From assembly GCF_000428045.1 (NCBI RefSeq), contig NZ_ATZE01000014.1:102212-166211 (forward strand): a DNA stretch of 64,000 nt, read 5' to 3'. Below the pieces are notes generated by a model. It did no database searches. It saw only the letters and a list, made by a program, of their open reading frames with translations, and was not told the DNA's origin. Below are positions 44,870 through 54,857 of this stretch, piece by piece. Origin of the DNA: Sedimenticola selenatireducens DSM 17993 (GTDB lineage: Bacteria; Pseudomonadota; Gammaproteobacteria; Chromatiales; Chromatiaceae). Positions within the stretch are counted from its first letter, which is position 1, and each line of letters opens with the position of its first letter. The translations under genes were made by a program, and so were the position numbers.

Positions 44870-45946
44870 TCAGTCGGACAGAGCCGGGGAGAGTGTCACC
44901 TGCTGTGGAAACTGCATGGTGATACAGTGCAGGCTGCCGTTCTGTCGGATCAGTGGCAGGCAGTTGATCGGAATAATCTCGCGTTCCGGAAAACTCTCCT
45001 GCAGACGGCGAACCGCTTCCACATCCTGGGGAATATTATAGACCGGCAGCAGCACCGCTCCGTTGATAATCAGGAAATTGGCATAACCTGCCGGCAGACG
45101 ATCACCATGCTCCGATATGATTGGCGGGATCGGCGGTAGCGGTATCAGTCTGTAGGGTGTCCCGTCGCGCTGCCGGAATTCACGGAGTTCTGCGGCCATC
45201 GCTTCCAGTTCCTGATGATCGGGGTCGTCCGGTGTTGCCGTGGCATAGAGTATGGTCGCCGGGTCGCTAAACCGGGCCAGGGTGTCAATATGGCCGTCGG
45301 TGTCATCGCCGGAGAGATGGCCATTATCCAGCCATAAAAATCGCTCAAGCCCCAACTGCCGGGTAAGCAGGTTCTCAACCTGCGCTGTTGTCAGTTGAGG
45401 ATTTCTGCTCTGGGTCAGGACCGAACTGCGGGTCGCCAGCAGTGTTCCCTGGCCATCGGTTTCCACTGCGCCACCCTCCAGCACCAGCGGTACGGTCCGG
45501 TATTCGGCGTCGGTGAATATGCCCGAATGGAACAGGTTCTGATTGATCCGGTTATCCAGATCGGCGGGATATTTTCCACCCCAACCGTTGAACTGAAAAT
45601 CCAGCAGCAGGGCACCTTTATCACCGATACAGGTCAAAGGCGCGTGGTCCCGGGCCCAACTGTCATTGGAGGGGGCGATGGCGAACAGCAGATGGTCTGT
45701 GTCGATTGCCGCGTCAGCCAGTTTTTGACTGATAACCCGCTGGTGGCTCTTGCTGTTACAGACGATCAGCAGCTGTTGAAATCGGGCCACCTGCCGGCTG
45801 ATCGAAAGGTAGACCCGATCCACGGCTTCGAGATGTTCGGCCCAATCGGTCTCCCGGTGTGGCCAGGTCAACATGATGGCGGATTGCGCCGCCCATTCGG
45901 CGGGCAGAAGGTATTCGGGTGTCAAGGAAGCGGTTCCATAGGACAC
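44870..45946 (-). CDS. aguA: Agmatine deiminase
   Basis: A 358-residue guanidino-modifying enzyme that turns agmatine into N-carbamoylputrescine. Substrate and catalytic blocks are NDSWARDHAPLT, LEGGAVETDGQGTLL, GHLSGDDTDGHIDTLARF and the catalytic cysteine in NGSLHCITMQFP near the C-terminus. It works with the downstream aguB. The start ATG at 45946 gives the usual family N-terminus (PAEWAAQSAIMLTWPH). Confidence 0.94.
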   Translation of the reverse strand: MSYGTASLTPEYLLPAEWAAQSAIMLTWPHRETDWAEHLEAVDRVYLSISRQVARFQQLLIVCNSKSHQRVISQKLADAAIDTDHLLFAIAPSNDSWARDHAPLTCIGDKGALLLDFQFNGWGGKYPADLDNRINQNLFHSGIFTDAEYRTVPLVLEGGAVETDGQGTLLATRSSVLTQSRNPQLTTAQVENLLTRQLGLERFLWLDNGHLSGDDTDGHIDTLARFSDPATILYATATPDDPDHQELEAMAAELREFRQRDGTPYRLIPLPPIPPIISEHGDRLPAGYANFLIINGAVLLPVYNIPQDVEAVRRLQESFPEREIIPINCLPLIRQNGSLHCITMQFPQQVTLSPALSD

Positions 45947-45971
45947 CGGCCAGCGGCCGGTGTCTGGGTTG

Positions 45972-46262
45972 TCAACGGTGAACGACGGTGTTGATCACGT
46001 ATTCGTTTTCAAAATAGACAGTGAAATCGGTATAAACCCAGCGACTGATTGGCGGTTCACCGACCCAGGGTAACTCCTGTGCAGGTGCCCCGAACTGGGC
46101 GCGAACACTGTTCATGCTCTGCCCGGTGCGCGGGCGCAACAAACCGTCACTGCTGTTTGCCGGTGCCTGCTCTATGGCATCGAGCAGGAGCACATCGGCT
46201 GATATCAGAGGGGGAATGGAGGCGAGCGCGGCAACCAGTAACAGTGTTGAAATGGGTTTCAT
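45972..46262 (-). CDS. Small secreted hypothetical protein
   Basis: A 96-residue protein with a signal peptide (first 20 residues hydrophobic, cleavage near SADVL) and a short mature domain (RTGQSMNSVRAQFGAPAQ, WVYTDFTVYFENEYVINTVVH). The fold pattern recalls the short SmpA/OmlA-like lipoproteins but there is no lipobox. It precedes aguA by 25 bp on the same strand; a functional link is not obvious. Confidence 0.7.
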   Translation of the reverse strand: MKPISTLLLVAALASIPPLISADVLLLDAIEQAPANSSDGLLRPRTGQSMNSVRAQFGAPAQELPWVGEPPISRWVYTDFTVYFENEYVINTVVHR

Positions 46263-46370
46263 AATATAGGAACTCCTGTCCTCTTATTCTCTAAGGTAAA
46301 ATATAGCATTTTGATCTAGATCCCGAAACACAAAGGTGTTTCTTTTCAGAATATGGTTTAATGCGCGCCT

Positions 46371-47618
46371 ATGTACAAGCCTCTCGAACTGTTTATCGGA
46401 TTGCGGTATACGCGCGCCAAGCGACGCAACCACTTTATCTCTTTCATCTCGCTGATCTCCATGCTGGGAATCATGCTGGGTGTCGTGGCGCTGATCGCGG
46501 TGCTTTCAGTTATGAATGGCTTTCACAAAGAAGTCCGTGAACGAATTCTCGGAATGACTTCCCATGCCACCATTTCCTCTTATCAGAACAACCTGACAGA
46601 GTGGCAGGAGGCGATGCAGCTCTCTACCAAAAACCCCCATGTGGTGGGGCAGGCGCCGTTTATCGAGGCCCAGACCATGCTGACCAATGGGCAGAAGGTC
46701 AGTGGCGCCATCCTGCGCGGCATATTGCCGGCGTATGAACCCAGGGTCTCCGAGGTGGGTGAACATATGCTGGCCGGGCGTCTGGATCAGTTGGCGGCCG
46801 GTGAATTCGACATTATCCTTGGCAAGGAGCTGGCCCAGTTGCTGGGAGTCGGGGTCGGTGACAAGGTGACCGTAGTCACGCCACAGATACGTGTTACCCC
46901 TGCCGGGGCCATGCCTCGGTTAAAACGCTTTACGGTTGCGGGAATATTCGAAGTGGGCATGGGAGAGTATGATCGGGGACTGGCGCTCATTCACATGCAG
47001 GATGCGGCCAGGCTGCTGAAACTAGAGGAGGGTGTCACCGGTGTCCGTCTCAAGCTGGATGACCTCTACCTGGCCCCTGAGGTCTCCCGTGAGCTGGCCG
47101 AGCAGCTGCCCGGCGTCTATCGGGTCAGTGACTGGACTTTCCAGCATCGGAATTTTTTCAGTGCCCTGCGCACCGAAAAGCGCATGATGTCCCTGATACT
47201 CTTTTTGATCGTCGCAGTTGCGGCATTCAATATCGTTTCCACCCTGGTGATGGTGGTGACGGACAAACAGAGTGATATCGCCATCCTGCGCACCCTGGGT
47301 ATATCGCCCCGCAGTGTCATGGGGATCTTCATAATTCAGGGCGCTACCATCGGTTTTGTCGGCACCCTTCTGGGAATTGGCGGTGGCATCCTGCTATCGC
47401 TGAATCTGGAGTCAATCGTCAAGTCGATTGAACAGCTTTTCAATGTAAATTTTCTTGACCCCAATATCTATTACATCAGTACACTGCCGTCCGACCTGCA
47501 TTGGGACGATGTGGGTACGATCAGTATCAGCGCCTTTCTCATCACTCTGGTTGCCACTCTCTATCCGGCCTGGCGCGCCTCCCGTACCCAGCCGGCCGAG
47601 GCGTTACGTTATGAGTGA
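46371..47618 (+). CDS. lolC: Lipoprotein-releasing ABC transporter permease (LolC/LolE family)
   Basis: A 415-residue FtsX-like permease. It starts [28 protein letters not shown], has a large periplasmic domain after the first helix and three further helices at the C-terminus ([36 protein letters not shown], ending [18 protein letters not shown]). It extracts outer-membrane lipoproteins from the inner membrane. Only one permease gene precedes lolD, so the complex could be the single-permease (LolF-like) type, unless lolE lies elsewhere. Its stop overlaps lolD. Confidence 0.9.
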   Translation: MYKPLELFIGLRYTRAKRRNHFISFISLISMLGIMLGVVALIAVLSVMNGFHKEVRERILGMTSHATISSYQNNLTEWQEAMQLSTKNPHVVGQAPFIEAQTMLTNGQKVSGAILRGILPAYEPRVSEVGEHMLAGRLDQLAAGEFDIILGKELAQLLGVGVGDKVTVVTPQIRVTPAGAMPRLKRFTVAGIFEVGMGEYDRGLALIHMQDAARLLKLEEGVTGVRLKLDDLYLAPEVSRELAEQLPGVYRVSDWTFQHRNFFSALRTEKRMMSLILFLIVAVAAFNIVSTLVMVVTDKQSDIAILRTLGISPRSVMGIFIIQGATIGFVGTLLGIGGGILLSLNLESIVKSIEQLFNVNFLDPNIYYISTLPSDLHWDDVGTISISAFLITLVATLYPAWRASRTQPAEALRYE

Positions 47619-48348
47619 GCAAGCCAGCGTACTCGAATGCCGGGATCTAACCCGTACCTTCGTCGATGGACAACTGACGGTAAAGGTACTCAGCGGCATC
47701 ACCCTGCGCGTGGAGCGTGGGGAGCGGATCGCCATCGTCGGCAGTTCCGGCTCAGGAAAAAGTACCTTGCTCCACTGCTTGGGTGGGCTGGACCGGGCCA
47801 CCAGCGGGGAGGTTCTGATCGATGGACATAATCTGCAACGCATGAGCGAGAAGGCGCGGGGTCTATTGAGAAACCAGGCGCTCGGTTTTGTCTACCAGTT
47901 TCACCATTTGTTACCCGAGTTTACCGCTCTGGAAAACGTCGCCATGCCGTTGCTGATCGGCAACCACCCGGTACCCGAAGCAAGGCAGCGGGCCGCAGAG
48001 ATGTTGTCACGGGTTGGTTTGGAGCACAGGATAGGACACAAGCCGGGGGAGCTTTCCGGTGGTGAACGCCAGCGTGCCGCTGTTGCCAGAGCCCTGGTGA
48101 ACCACCCGCGCTGCGTGCTGGCCGATGAGCCGACCGGAAACCTGGATCAGAAAACGGCAAGGCAGGTATACGGTCTGATGCTGGAGCTGAATCGGGACCT
48201 GCAGACCAGCTTTATCGTGGTAACTCACGACATGGCGTTGGCAGAGAGTATGGACCGGGTGCTGCTTCTCTCTGATGGCCTGCTGAATGGCCAGCCAGTC
48301 CCGGAAGTGTCTATTTCGGGCCCCGCCGGTTTTTCCAGTTCGAGATGA
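47611..48348 (+). CDS. lolD: Lipoprotein-releasing ABC transporter ATPase LolD
   Basis: A 245-residue ABC ATPase of the MacB/LolD type. Walker A is [12 protein letters not shown], the signature is [15 protein letters not shown], Walker B is [12 protein letters not shown] and the H-loop is VVTHD. It overlaps the permease stop by 8 bp, so the two are coupled. The start at 47611 ([13 protein letters not shown]) matches homology; the open frame reaches back into the permease gene. The 3' end overlaps the convergent DUF2062 gene by 38 bp. Confidence 0.93.
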   Translation: MSEQASVLECRDLTRTFVDGQLTVKVLSGITLRVERGERIAIVGSSGSGKSTLLHCLGGLDRATSGEVLIDGHNLQRMSEKARGLLRNQALGFVYQFHHLLPEFTALENVAMPLLIGNHPVPEARQRAAEMLSRVGLEHRIGHKPGELSGGERQRAAVARALVNHPRCVLADEPTGNLDQKTARQVYGLMLELNRDLQTSFIVVTHDMALAESMDRVLLLSDGLLNGQPVPEVSISGPAGFSSSR

Positions 48349-48823
48349 TGTGCATACGCCATAACCCGCGAATGGACAGGTATCCAATCAATGCGGCTAT
48401 TAACGCGCAAACCAGACTACCCAGATAGAGCGGTTGCCAGATACTGCCCATGCTGTGGCTGAACCACTCCATGGTGGGTTCAAAATCACCGTTTGATGCC
48501 GGATTGCCCATGATCCAGGTGCCGACCAGATAGGTGAAATAAAATAGCGGTGGCATGGTGAGGGGGTTGGTGATCCATACCAGGGCAACTGAGATTGGCA
48601 TATTAACCCGGACCGGTATAGCGGTTGCCGCTGCCGCAATCATTTGGAAGGGTATGGGAATTAAAGCCCAGAATAGTCCCACGGCAAAGGCACCGGCGAC
48701 AGAGCGGCGATTCAAATGCCAGAGATTCGGATCGTGCAGAAGCTGACCAAAGACCTTGAGATGCTTGTGATTCCGAATCGTCTCATGATTCGGGGTAAAG
48801 CGTTTGATCAGGTTTTTTGGCAT
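48311..48823 (-). CDS. DUF2062 membrane protein
   Basis: A 170-residue inner-membrane protein matching DUF2062: [42 protein letters not shown] and further helices, with a basic N-terminus. Function unknown; the family is often next to lol, comEC or exbB genes in gammaproteobacteria, as here. It overlaps the 3' end of lolD on the opposite strand. Confidence 0.85.
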   Translation of the reverse strand: MPKNLIKRFTPNHETIRNHKHLKVFGQLLHDPNLWHLNRRSVAGAFAVGLFWALIPIPFQMIAAAATAIPVRVNMPISVALVWITNPLTMPPLFYFTYLVGTWIMGNPASNGDFEPTMEWFSHSMGSIWQPLYLGSLVCALIAALIGYLSIRGLWRMHIISNWKNRRGPK

Positions 48824-49060
48824 ACAACCTCTTCTTGACAGTGTAATCCCCCCTTATAAAGGGCAGCGTATTGAATCACGCTATCACGCTTTTGACCAGT
48901 ATTCACACGGTTTCCCACCATTATTGAACTCTGACCGGGGCTTGCAGATTCCCGTTTTATGGCGTTCTCTGTTGGTACAAAAAGCAGTGGAGTTAATCCA
49001 CAATAAGATCTAATCTACTAGCTCAACGATTGCCAGATCATAAACCCAGGGAAGGGCGAT

Positions 49061-51367
49061 GTGATTCACTCTACGATAGCTTTTGTCTTTGGTGTCCTGC
49101 TGCTGCAGTTTCAGCCGACGCTGCCCCCGCTGTTTTCATTGCCATTATTATTGCCGCTGGTAATTCTTGCCTGGCGCTACCGCTCCCATTTAGCCATCCA
49201 ACTGCCCGCAATCCTGATGTGTGGATTTCTCTGGGCTTCAGTAATGGCGCATTTCGCCATGCAATCCAGTCTGCCGAGAGCATTGGAAGGGGGCGATTTA
49301 CAGGTCACCGGTGTCATTGAGTCCCTTCCGGATGTGACCGCCCACCGGACACGCTTCTGGTTTCATATTGAGCAGATTTCCGATGCGGAGCGGCGCTATT
49401 CATCCCCTGGTCGGGTGCAATTGAGCTGGTATCAGAATGCGCCTGAACTGGCAGCAGGTGAACGCTGGCGGTTATCGGTCAGATTAAAACGGCCTCATGG
49501 AATGGCCAATCCCGGTACCCTGGACTATGAGCGAACTCTGTTCCAGAAAGGTATCAGAGCGACCGGCTATATCCGCGAGGGTGAGATGAACCGTCGACTC
49601 GACACGCTGTATGTGGGCTTTCTGTTTCAGCGTCTGCGGCAGATGATTGCCGAGCGGGTTGATTCTGTGCTGCAGCCGGGACAGCCGTCAGGATTGGTGC
49701 GTGCGCTGGTGATTGGCGATCGCAGTCGCCTCTCCCAGGATGAATGGGCGGTCTTTCGCAAGACCGGCACCAACCATCTGGTGGCGATCTCAGGGCTGCA
49801 TATCGGTATTGTTTCCGGTCTTGCTTTTTTTCTTGGCGGCTGGTTCTGGCGTCAGTCCGCGGCACTTTGCAGCCTTATTCCCGCACCGCGGGTGGGCGCC
49901 ATTGCCGCCCTGGTCAGCGGCTTCTGTTATGCCGGTCTGGCGGGTTTTGCCATCCCCTGTGTGCGGGCGCTGGTAATGCTTTCAGCCGTGCTGGGTGGTC
50001 TGCTATTTCGTCGCATGGTTCAACCGTCACGCGGTCTCTGTATCGCACTGCTGTTAATTGTGCTGGCGGACCCGGTGTCGGTATTGTCCGCCGGTTTCTG
50101 GCTCTCCTTTGGGGCCGTGGCGGTGATTATGCTAGGGATACTTGGGGGGAGCAGGGTAAGGCCTGTGGTGATTCCGGGGTTGTTCAAGATTCAGTGGGTT
50201 GTTGCACTGGGTCTTGCTCCGATACTGCTGCTGCTTGGGTTTGATCTGCCAGTCGTCTCTCCACTGGTCAATCTTATCGCCGTTCCACTCTTCTCACTGC
50301 TGTTGGTTCCCCTCACGCTGGTCTCGGTGCTGATGCTCATGTTGTGGCCATCCCTGGGTGTAACGCTGCTCACGGCTACCGCCTGGTCGCTGGGCCAGAT
50401 ACAGGCGATACTCGCCCTGGTGGCGGAGCACGGTGACCTCATTTCCCTGGCCGGTACACCGCCGCTGTGGATGCTGCTGGGCGTTCTGGTGAGCACTCTG
50501 TTACTGCTGCTGCCAGCCGGCATCCCGGGAAGATGGTTGGGGACGCTTCTGCTCTCCCCACTGCTGCTCTACCGGCCAGCGCATCCGCCCCATGGCGAGG
50601 TCTGGATGACCATGCTTGATGTGGGACAGGGGCTGGCTATCGTGCTGGAGACCTCAGACCACGTGCTGCTTTATGATACGGGTCCTATGTTCCCATCCGG
50701 ATTTAATACCGGTGAAGCGGTTATCGTGCCCTTTCTGAATACCCGGGGTGTGGAAAAAATCGACCGGATCATCGTGACGAACGGTGATATGGACCACCGG
50801 GGCGGAGTGGCAGCGTTAATGCGATCGTTTCCATCGACAGAGCTGTTAAGTGGTGAGCCGGAACGTATCCCCATCGGTGAGCCGGTGCGTTGTACCGCCG
50901 GCATGCAATGGGTATGGGATGGGGTGCGATTTGAGATACTGCATCCAGACGGTTCTTCGCGCTGGCGGGGCAATAATGCATCCTGTGTGCTTGCTGTCGA
51001 CACGCCGGCTGGACGGTTGTTGCTGACCGGGGATATCGAGGCGGAAGCGGAAGAGTCCCTGGTTGCAAACTATGGGGAACGACTGGCGGCGACAGTGGTT
51101 ACGATACCGCATCATGGCAGTGCCAGTTCGTCGGGTGGCCGGTTTATCGCTGCAACCGACCCACAGTATGGTTTGATATCAACCGGTTACCGGAACCGTT
51201 ACGGATTCCCCAAGGCCGCAGTACTGGAACGTTGGCAGGGACAAAATGCCAGCCTGTTGAACACTGCTGAAGCCGGTGCTTTATCCCTGAGATTGAAGGC
51301 AGATGGCCAGATCGACGGCCCTTTCCGTTATCGAGAGACCCATAGACGATACTGGATGACCCCATGA
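49061..51367 (+). CDS. comEC: DNA internalisation-related competence protein ComEC/Rec2
   Basis: A 768-residue membrane channel protein for DNA uptake. It has an N-terminal helical pair, an OB-like DUF4131 region, the Competence domain (GDRSRLSQDEWAVFRKTGTNHLVAISGLHIG near residue 220) with about eight helices, and a C-terminal metallo-beta-lactamase-like domain from about residue 520 (MLDVGQGLAIVLE). The usual SHGDxDH is TNGDMDHRGG, so the first metal histidine is replaced, while IPHHGSASS is kept. The start is a GTG behind GGAAGGGCGAT. The exbB-exbD-lpxK genes follow on the same strand. Confidence 0.92.
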   Translation: MIHSTIAFVFGVLLLQFQPTLPPLFSLPLLLPLVILAWRYRSHLAIQLPAILMCGFLWASVMAHFAMQSSLPRALEGGDLQVTGVIESLPDVTAHRTRFWFHIEQISDAERRYSSPGRVQLSWYQNAPELAAGERWRLSVRLKRPHGMANPGTLDYERTLFQKGIRATGYIREGEMNRRLDTLYVGFLFQRLRQMIAERVDSVLQPGQPSGLVRALVIGDRSRLSQDEWAVFRKTGTNHLVAISGLHIGIVSGLAFFLGGWFWRQSAALCSLIPAPRVGAIAALVSGFCYAGLAGFAIPCVRALVMLSAVLGGLLFRRMVQPSRGLCIALLLIVLADPVSVLSAGFWLSFGAVAVIMLGILGGSRVRPVVIPGLFKIQWVVALGLAPILLLLGFDLPVVSPLVNLIAVPLFSLLLVPLTLVSVLMLMLWPSLGVTLLTATAWSLGQIQAILALVAEHGDLISLAGTPPLWMLLGVLVSTLLLLLPAGIPGRWLGTLLLSPLLLYRPAHPPHGEVWMTMLDVGQGLAIVLETSDHVLLYDTGPMFPSGFNTGEAVIVPFLNTRGVEKIDRIIVTNGDMDHRGGVAALMRSFPSTELLSGEPERIPIGEPVRCTAGMQWVWDGVRFEILHPDGSSRWRGNNASCVLAVDTPAGRLLLTGDIEAEAEESLVANYGERLAATVVTIPHHGSASSSGGRFIAATDPQYGLISTGYRNRYGFPKAAVLERWQGQNASLLNTAEAGALSLRLKADGQIDGPFRYRETHRRYWMTP

Positions 51368-51499
51368 TTGTGCAGGACGATCAGGATGGGAAATGTCTAA
51401 CAGCTTTCGATCACTGCATGGAATACAGTATGATACTGCTCATTTGGTGAGGCGGGCGGCCCTGATCCGCACAAAAGAACTCCAGAGGGAATAGACAAG

Positions 51500-52114
51500 G
51501 TGTTTGAACTGGTTAAAGCTGGCGGCATTCTGATGCTGCCTATCATCGCATGTTCCATCGTAGCCATGGCGATTATCATCGAACGCTTGTGGGCGCTTCG
51601 ATCCAAGCGTGTCATACCGAATAACCTGGTAGCGCAGATCTGGCAGCTGCATAGCAAGGGACAACTCACCAACGCCCATGTGGTTACCGTCAAGGAGGGT
51701 TCCCCCCTGGGTCGCATTCTGGCGGCCGGTCTGGCCAATCGCCAGCATACCAAGATAGTGATGAAAGAGGCGATAGAGGAGGTCGGGCGCCAGGTGGTCC
51801 ACGAGCTGGAGCGCTACCTCAACACCCTGGGCACGATCGCCTCGATCGCGCCTCTGTTGGGACTGCTGGGGACGGTGATTGGCATGATCAAGGTTTTTGC
51901 CGCCATTATGACTGCGGGTGTGGGTAATCCCACCGTGCTGGCGGGCGGCATCTCCGAGGCGCTGATCACCACGGCCGCCGGACTGTCGGTTGCCATTCCG
52001 AGCCTCATGTTTCACCGCTACTTTGGCGGCAAGGTGGAGCGACTGGTGATCAAGATGGAAGAGCAGGCGCTGAAAATGGTGGAGGTGATGCAGGGTGAGC
52101 GAGAGCAGGAGTAA
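51500..52114 (+). CDS. exbB: ExbB/TolQ-family proton channel protein
   Basis: A 204-residue inner-membrane protein with three helices: an N-terminal one (GGILMLPIIACSIVAMAII) and two closer to the C-terminus (TIASIAPLLGLLGTVIGMIKVF, LITTAAGLSVAIPSLMFHRYF). It forms the proton-driven motor with ExbD. The start is a GTG at 51500. It is followed by exbD with a 6-bp gap. In this class the pair lies between comEC and lpxK; its partner is probably a TonB-like or Tol-like protein elsewhere. Confidence 0.9.
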   Translation: MFELVKAGGILMLPIIACSIVAMAIIIERLWALRSKRVIPNNLVAQIWQLHSKGQLTNAHVVTVKEGSPLGRILAAGLANRQHTKIVMKEAIEEVGRQVVHELERYLNTLGTIASIAPLLGLLGTVIGMIKVFAAIMTAGVGNPTVLAGGISEALITTAAGLSVAIPSLMFHRYFGGKVERLVIKMEEQALKMVEVMQGEREQE

Positions 52115-52120
52115 ACCCAG

Positions 52121-52546
52121 GTGAATTTACGCCCACATCGCAAGGAGTCGCCAGAGCTGAATCTTACCCCGCTGATTGACGTGGTCTTTCTGCTGCTGAT
52201 CTTCTTTATGGTCTCCACCACCTTCGATAAGGAGTCCCGTATCAAGGTGGAATTGCCGACCGCGGCGACCCAGGATGAGCAGGTAGAGGAAGAGAAGGTC
52301 CTGGAGATCACCATCGATGCCAGTGGACGCTTCTATGTGGATGAGCGGGAAGTGGTGAACACCGAGGCCGATACGCTGAAGCGGGCCATTGAAAAAGCGG
52401 CCGGCATGCGCCGCGACCTTCCGGTCATTATCAAGGCGGATGCCCGCGCCTCCTTTCAGTCGGTGTTCAAGGTGATGGATGTCACCAGTCAGCTGGGCTT
52501 TGTCAACATGACCTTTCCCGGCAAGCAGCCGGTAGAGGGCAACTGA
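52121..52546 (+). CDS. exbD: ExbD/TolR-family biopolymer transport protein
   Basis: A 141-residue partner of ExbB. It has a short cytoplasmic start, one membrane helix with the functional aspartate (LTPLIDVVFLLLIFFMV, Asp near residue 21) and a periplasmic domain ending VTSQLGFVNMTF. The start is a GTG at 52121, 6 bp after exbB. Msb-type transporter msbA, sometimes between exbD and lpxK, is absent here. Confidence 0.9.
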   Translation: MNLRPHRKESPELNLTPLIDVVFLLLIFFMVSTTFDKESRIKVELPTAATQDEQVEEEKVLEITIDASGRFYVDEREVVNTEADTLKRAIEKAAGMRRDLPVIIKADARASFQSVFKVMDVTSQLGFVNMTFPGKQPVEGN

Positions 52547-52553
52547 CCGATTC

Positions 52554-53537
52554 GTGAAACGTCTGGATCACTACTGGGATAGCGTCAATCCGGTTTCCGC
52601 TGCCCTGCTGCCGCTTTCCTGGCTGTTTCGCATGGTCAGCTGGCTAAGGTATCGTGCCTACAGGGTCGGGCTGCTTGCCACAAAAAAACTGCCGGTGCCC
52701 GTCATTGTGGTGGGCAATATCACAGTTGGCGGCACGGGTAAAACCCCGCTGGTGATCTGGCTGGCTCGACACCTGCGAGACCTGGGCTACAAGCCCGGCA
52801 TTATCTCCAGAGGCTATGGCGGTAAGGCAGCCGACTGGCCACAGCCGGTAGTACCTGAAAGCAATCCTGTCCTGGTGGGGGATGAGCCGGTCATGCTGGC
52901 CAGTCGAACCGGCTGCCCGTTGTGGGTAGGGCCCGACAGACCCGCGACCGCCCAGGCGCTGCTCGCCGCAGCCGATTGTGACATCCTGATCTCGGACGAC
53001 GGCCTGCAGCATTACGCACTCCATCGTGACCTGGAAATCCTGGTCATCGATGGGGCCAGGGGGCTGGGCAATGGATTTTCTCTGCCTGCCGGGCCGCTGC
53101 GCGAGCGTCCGTCACGGCTGACCCAGGTGGACTTGGTAATAGCCAATGGACCTTCGGATTTAACCAGCAACCAGATGAGTCTGTACCCGGGACAAATGAT
53201 CAATCTGGCATCGCCATCCCTCCAGGTCGGGTTGGACTATTTCAAGGATCAGTCGGTGCATGCGATGGCGGGTATAGGGAATCCCGAACGTTTTTTTAAC
53301 ACCCTGCGCGCGGCGAGTCTGCAAGCACATGTGCACCCGTTTCCCGATCACCACTGTTTCAGCGAGGCGGAAATAACCCCGGATGATGCCCTGCCGGTGA
53401 TCATGACGGAGAAAGATGCGGTAAAATGCGCTCCATTCGCCCATCGGCGGCACTGGTACCTGGAAGTCAGTGCGCAACCGGACATGGGTTTTATACAACA
53501 GCTGGATAAGCGAATCAGAGAGTTTAGAGATGGATAA
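52554..53537 (+). CDS. lpxK: Tetraacyldisaccharide 4'-kinase
   Basis: A 327-residue inner-membrane kinase that phosphorylates the 4' position of the lipid A precursor. It has an N-terminal membrane-associated segment, the P-loop [14 protein letters not shown] near residue 57, [29 protein letters not shown] with the catalytic Asp and His, and a late MTEKDAVKC. The start is a GTG at 52554. It overlaps the trm112-like gene by 8 bp and is in the lipopolysaccharide group with kdsB. Confidence 0.93.
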   Translation: MKRLDHYWDSVNPVSAALLPLSWLFRMVSWLRYRAYRVGLLATKKLPVPVIVVGNITVGGTGKTPLVIWLARHLRDLGYKPGIISRGYGGKAADWPQPVVPESNPVLVGDEPVMLASRTGCPLWVGPDRPATAQALLAAADCDILISDDGLQHYALHRDLEILVIDGARGLGNGFSLPAGPLRERPSRLTQVDLVIANGPSDLTSNQMSLYPGQMINLASPSLQVGLDYFKDQSVHAMAGIGNPERFFNTLRAASLQAHVHPFPDHHCFSEAEITPDDALPVIMTEKDAVKCAPFAHRRHWYLEVSAQPDMGFIQQLDKRIREFRDG

Positions 53538-53712
53538 GAAATTGCTTGATATCTTGGTGTGCCCGCTGTGCAAAAGCAAACTGACTTACAACAAAAAGGC
53601 AGGAGAGTTGATCTGCAAGGCGGATCGGCTGGCATTCCCCATCCGCGATGGCATCCCGGTGATGCTGGAGGAGGAGGCGCGTAGTCTGCCCGCGGATGAA
53701 GAGGTAGAGTAA
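53530..53712 (+). CDS. Trm112/YcaR-family small zinc-ribbon protein
   Basis: A 60-residue protein (start [18 protein letters not shown], then a later Cys, ending [13 protein letters not shown]). It fits the Trm112-like/UPF0434 group found between lpxK and kdsB in gammaproteobacteria. Function in bacteria is unclear. It overlaps the lpxK stop by 8 bp. Confidence 0.9.
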   Translation: MDKKLLDILVCPLCKSKLTYNKKAGELICKADRLAFPIRDGIPVMLEEEARSLPADEEVE

Positions 53713-53737
53713 TCCGTCCCATCGTCCGGAGTCAGCA

Positions 53738-54520
53738 ATGAACTTTAAAGTCGTTATACCCGCTCGTTATGCTTCAACTCGATTGCCGGGAAAACCACTG
53801 CTTGAAATAGATGGAAAACCGATGATTCAGCACGTGCATGAGCGTGCCGTTGAGAGCGGGGCCGATCAGATAATCATTGCCACGGATGACCAGCGAATCG
53901 CCGCTTGCGTGAGGGGATTTGGTGGTGAGGTCTGTCTGACCGATTCCCGTCATCGCAGTGGCACCGATCGCATAGCCGAGGTGGTAAAACAGTATGCCTG
54001 GGCAGCGGATGAAATCGTGGTCAACCTGCAAGGCGACGAACCGGATATGGCCTCCACGCTGTTGCACCAGGTTGCCGTTGACATGGACAACCATCCGGAT
54101 GCTGTCATGACCACCCTCTCCGCCGACCTGAGCGATGCGGCGCAGTTGTTTGATCCGAACGTGGTCAAGTTGGTGACCGATGCCAGGGGCTACGCCCTCT
54201 ACTTCAGTCGGGCGCCCATCCCCTGGAATCGGGATGAGTTTGCCAACCGGGAACGGCTACCTACATCGGTTCAGGGTTATCGCCGTCATATCGGGCTATA
54301 TGCCTACCGCGCCGGGTTTCTGGATCGATACATCCAATGGCAGCCCGCTCCGCTCGAGCTGGTTGAATCGCTTGAGCAGCTCAGAGTGCTCTGGCATGGC
54401 GAACGGATACATGTCAGTGCCGCGGCGGAGATGCCGGGGCAGGGCGTGGATACGCAGCAAGATCTGGACCTGCTCAATCAACGGTTTCAGCAACGGAACA
54501 GACCGCCGGCTAGTGAGTAA
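53738..54520 (+). CDS. kdsB: 3-deoxy-manno-octulosonate cytidylyltransferase
   Basis: A 260-residue CMP-Kdo synthetase that activates Kdo for the LPS inner core. It has the nucleotide-binding start VVIPARYASTRLPGKPLL, IIATDD, VNLQGDEP near residue 95 and YRRHIGLYAYRAGFL. It is the last gene of the comEC-exbBD-lpxK-trm112-kdsB series and overlaps the convergent small gene by 11 bp. Confidence 0.94.
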   Translation: MNFKVVIPARYASTRLPGKPLLEIDGKPMIQHVHERAVESGADQIIIATDDQRIAACVRGFGGEVCLTDSRHRSGTDRIAEVVKQYAWAADEIVVNLQGDEPDMASTLLHQVAVDMDNHPDAVMTTLSADLSDAAQLFDPNVVKLVTDARGYALYFSRAPIPWNRDEFANRERLPTSVQGYRRHIGLYAYRAGFLDRYIQWQPAPLELVESLEQLRVLWHGERIHVSAAAEMPGQGVDTQQDLDLLNQRFQQRNRPPASE

Positions 54521-54794
54521 TATCTGTGCCGACCTTGTTGGCCAGGAGTTCCAAAAGCTCCTCGGAAAGGGTGTCAGGTACTTTTCCGAACAGTGGAATC
54601 AGAACGGTTTCGGGTCCTTTTCTGGACGGCTCGCCAAACAGGTTTTCCTGAATGATTGCTTTATTGGATGGGTCAGAAAGCACCAGGACTCCCTCATCCG
54701 CCAGCACTTCATGCAACACCCACTCCCTACCGAGATGGTTGAAATGGCTTCCAATCAGTGAGCGTATGCGCAGAACAAAATCCTGATCTTCCAA
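54510..54794 (-). CDS. Small hypothetical protein
   Basis: A 94-residue acidic soluble protein (MEDQDFVLRIRSLIG, LSDPSNKAIIQENLFGEP, LLELLANKVGTDITH). It resembles unnamed proteins of gammaproteobacterial sulfur oxidisers in my memory, but I know no function. It overlaps the end of kdsB by 11 bp on the opposite strand. Confidence 0.6.
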   Translation of the reverse strand: MEDQDFVLRIRSLIGSHFNHLGREWVLHEVLADEGVLVLSDPSNKAIIQENLFGEPSRKGPETVLIPLFGKVPDTLSEELLELLANKVGTDITH

Positions 54795-54857
54795 AATAGA
54801 CTCCAGGGTAAAGGGGCAAAAACGGATGGGTGATCGGAAGAGACAGGGTCACTCCTC

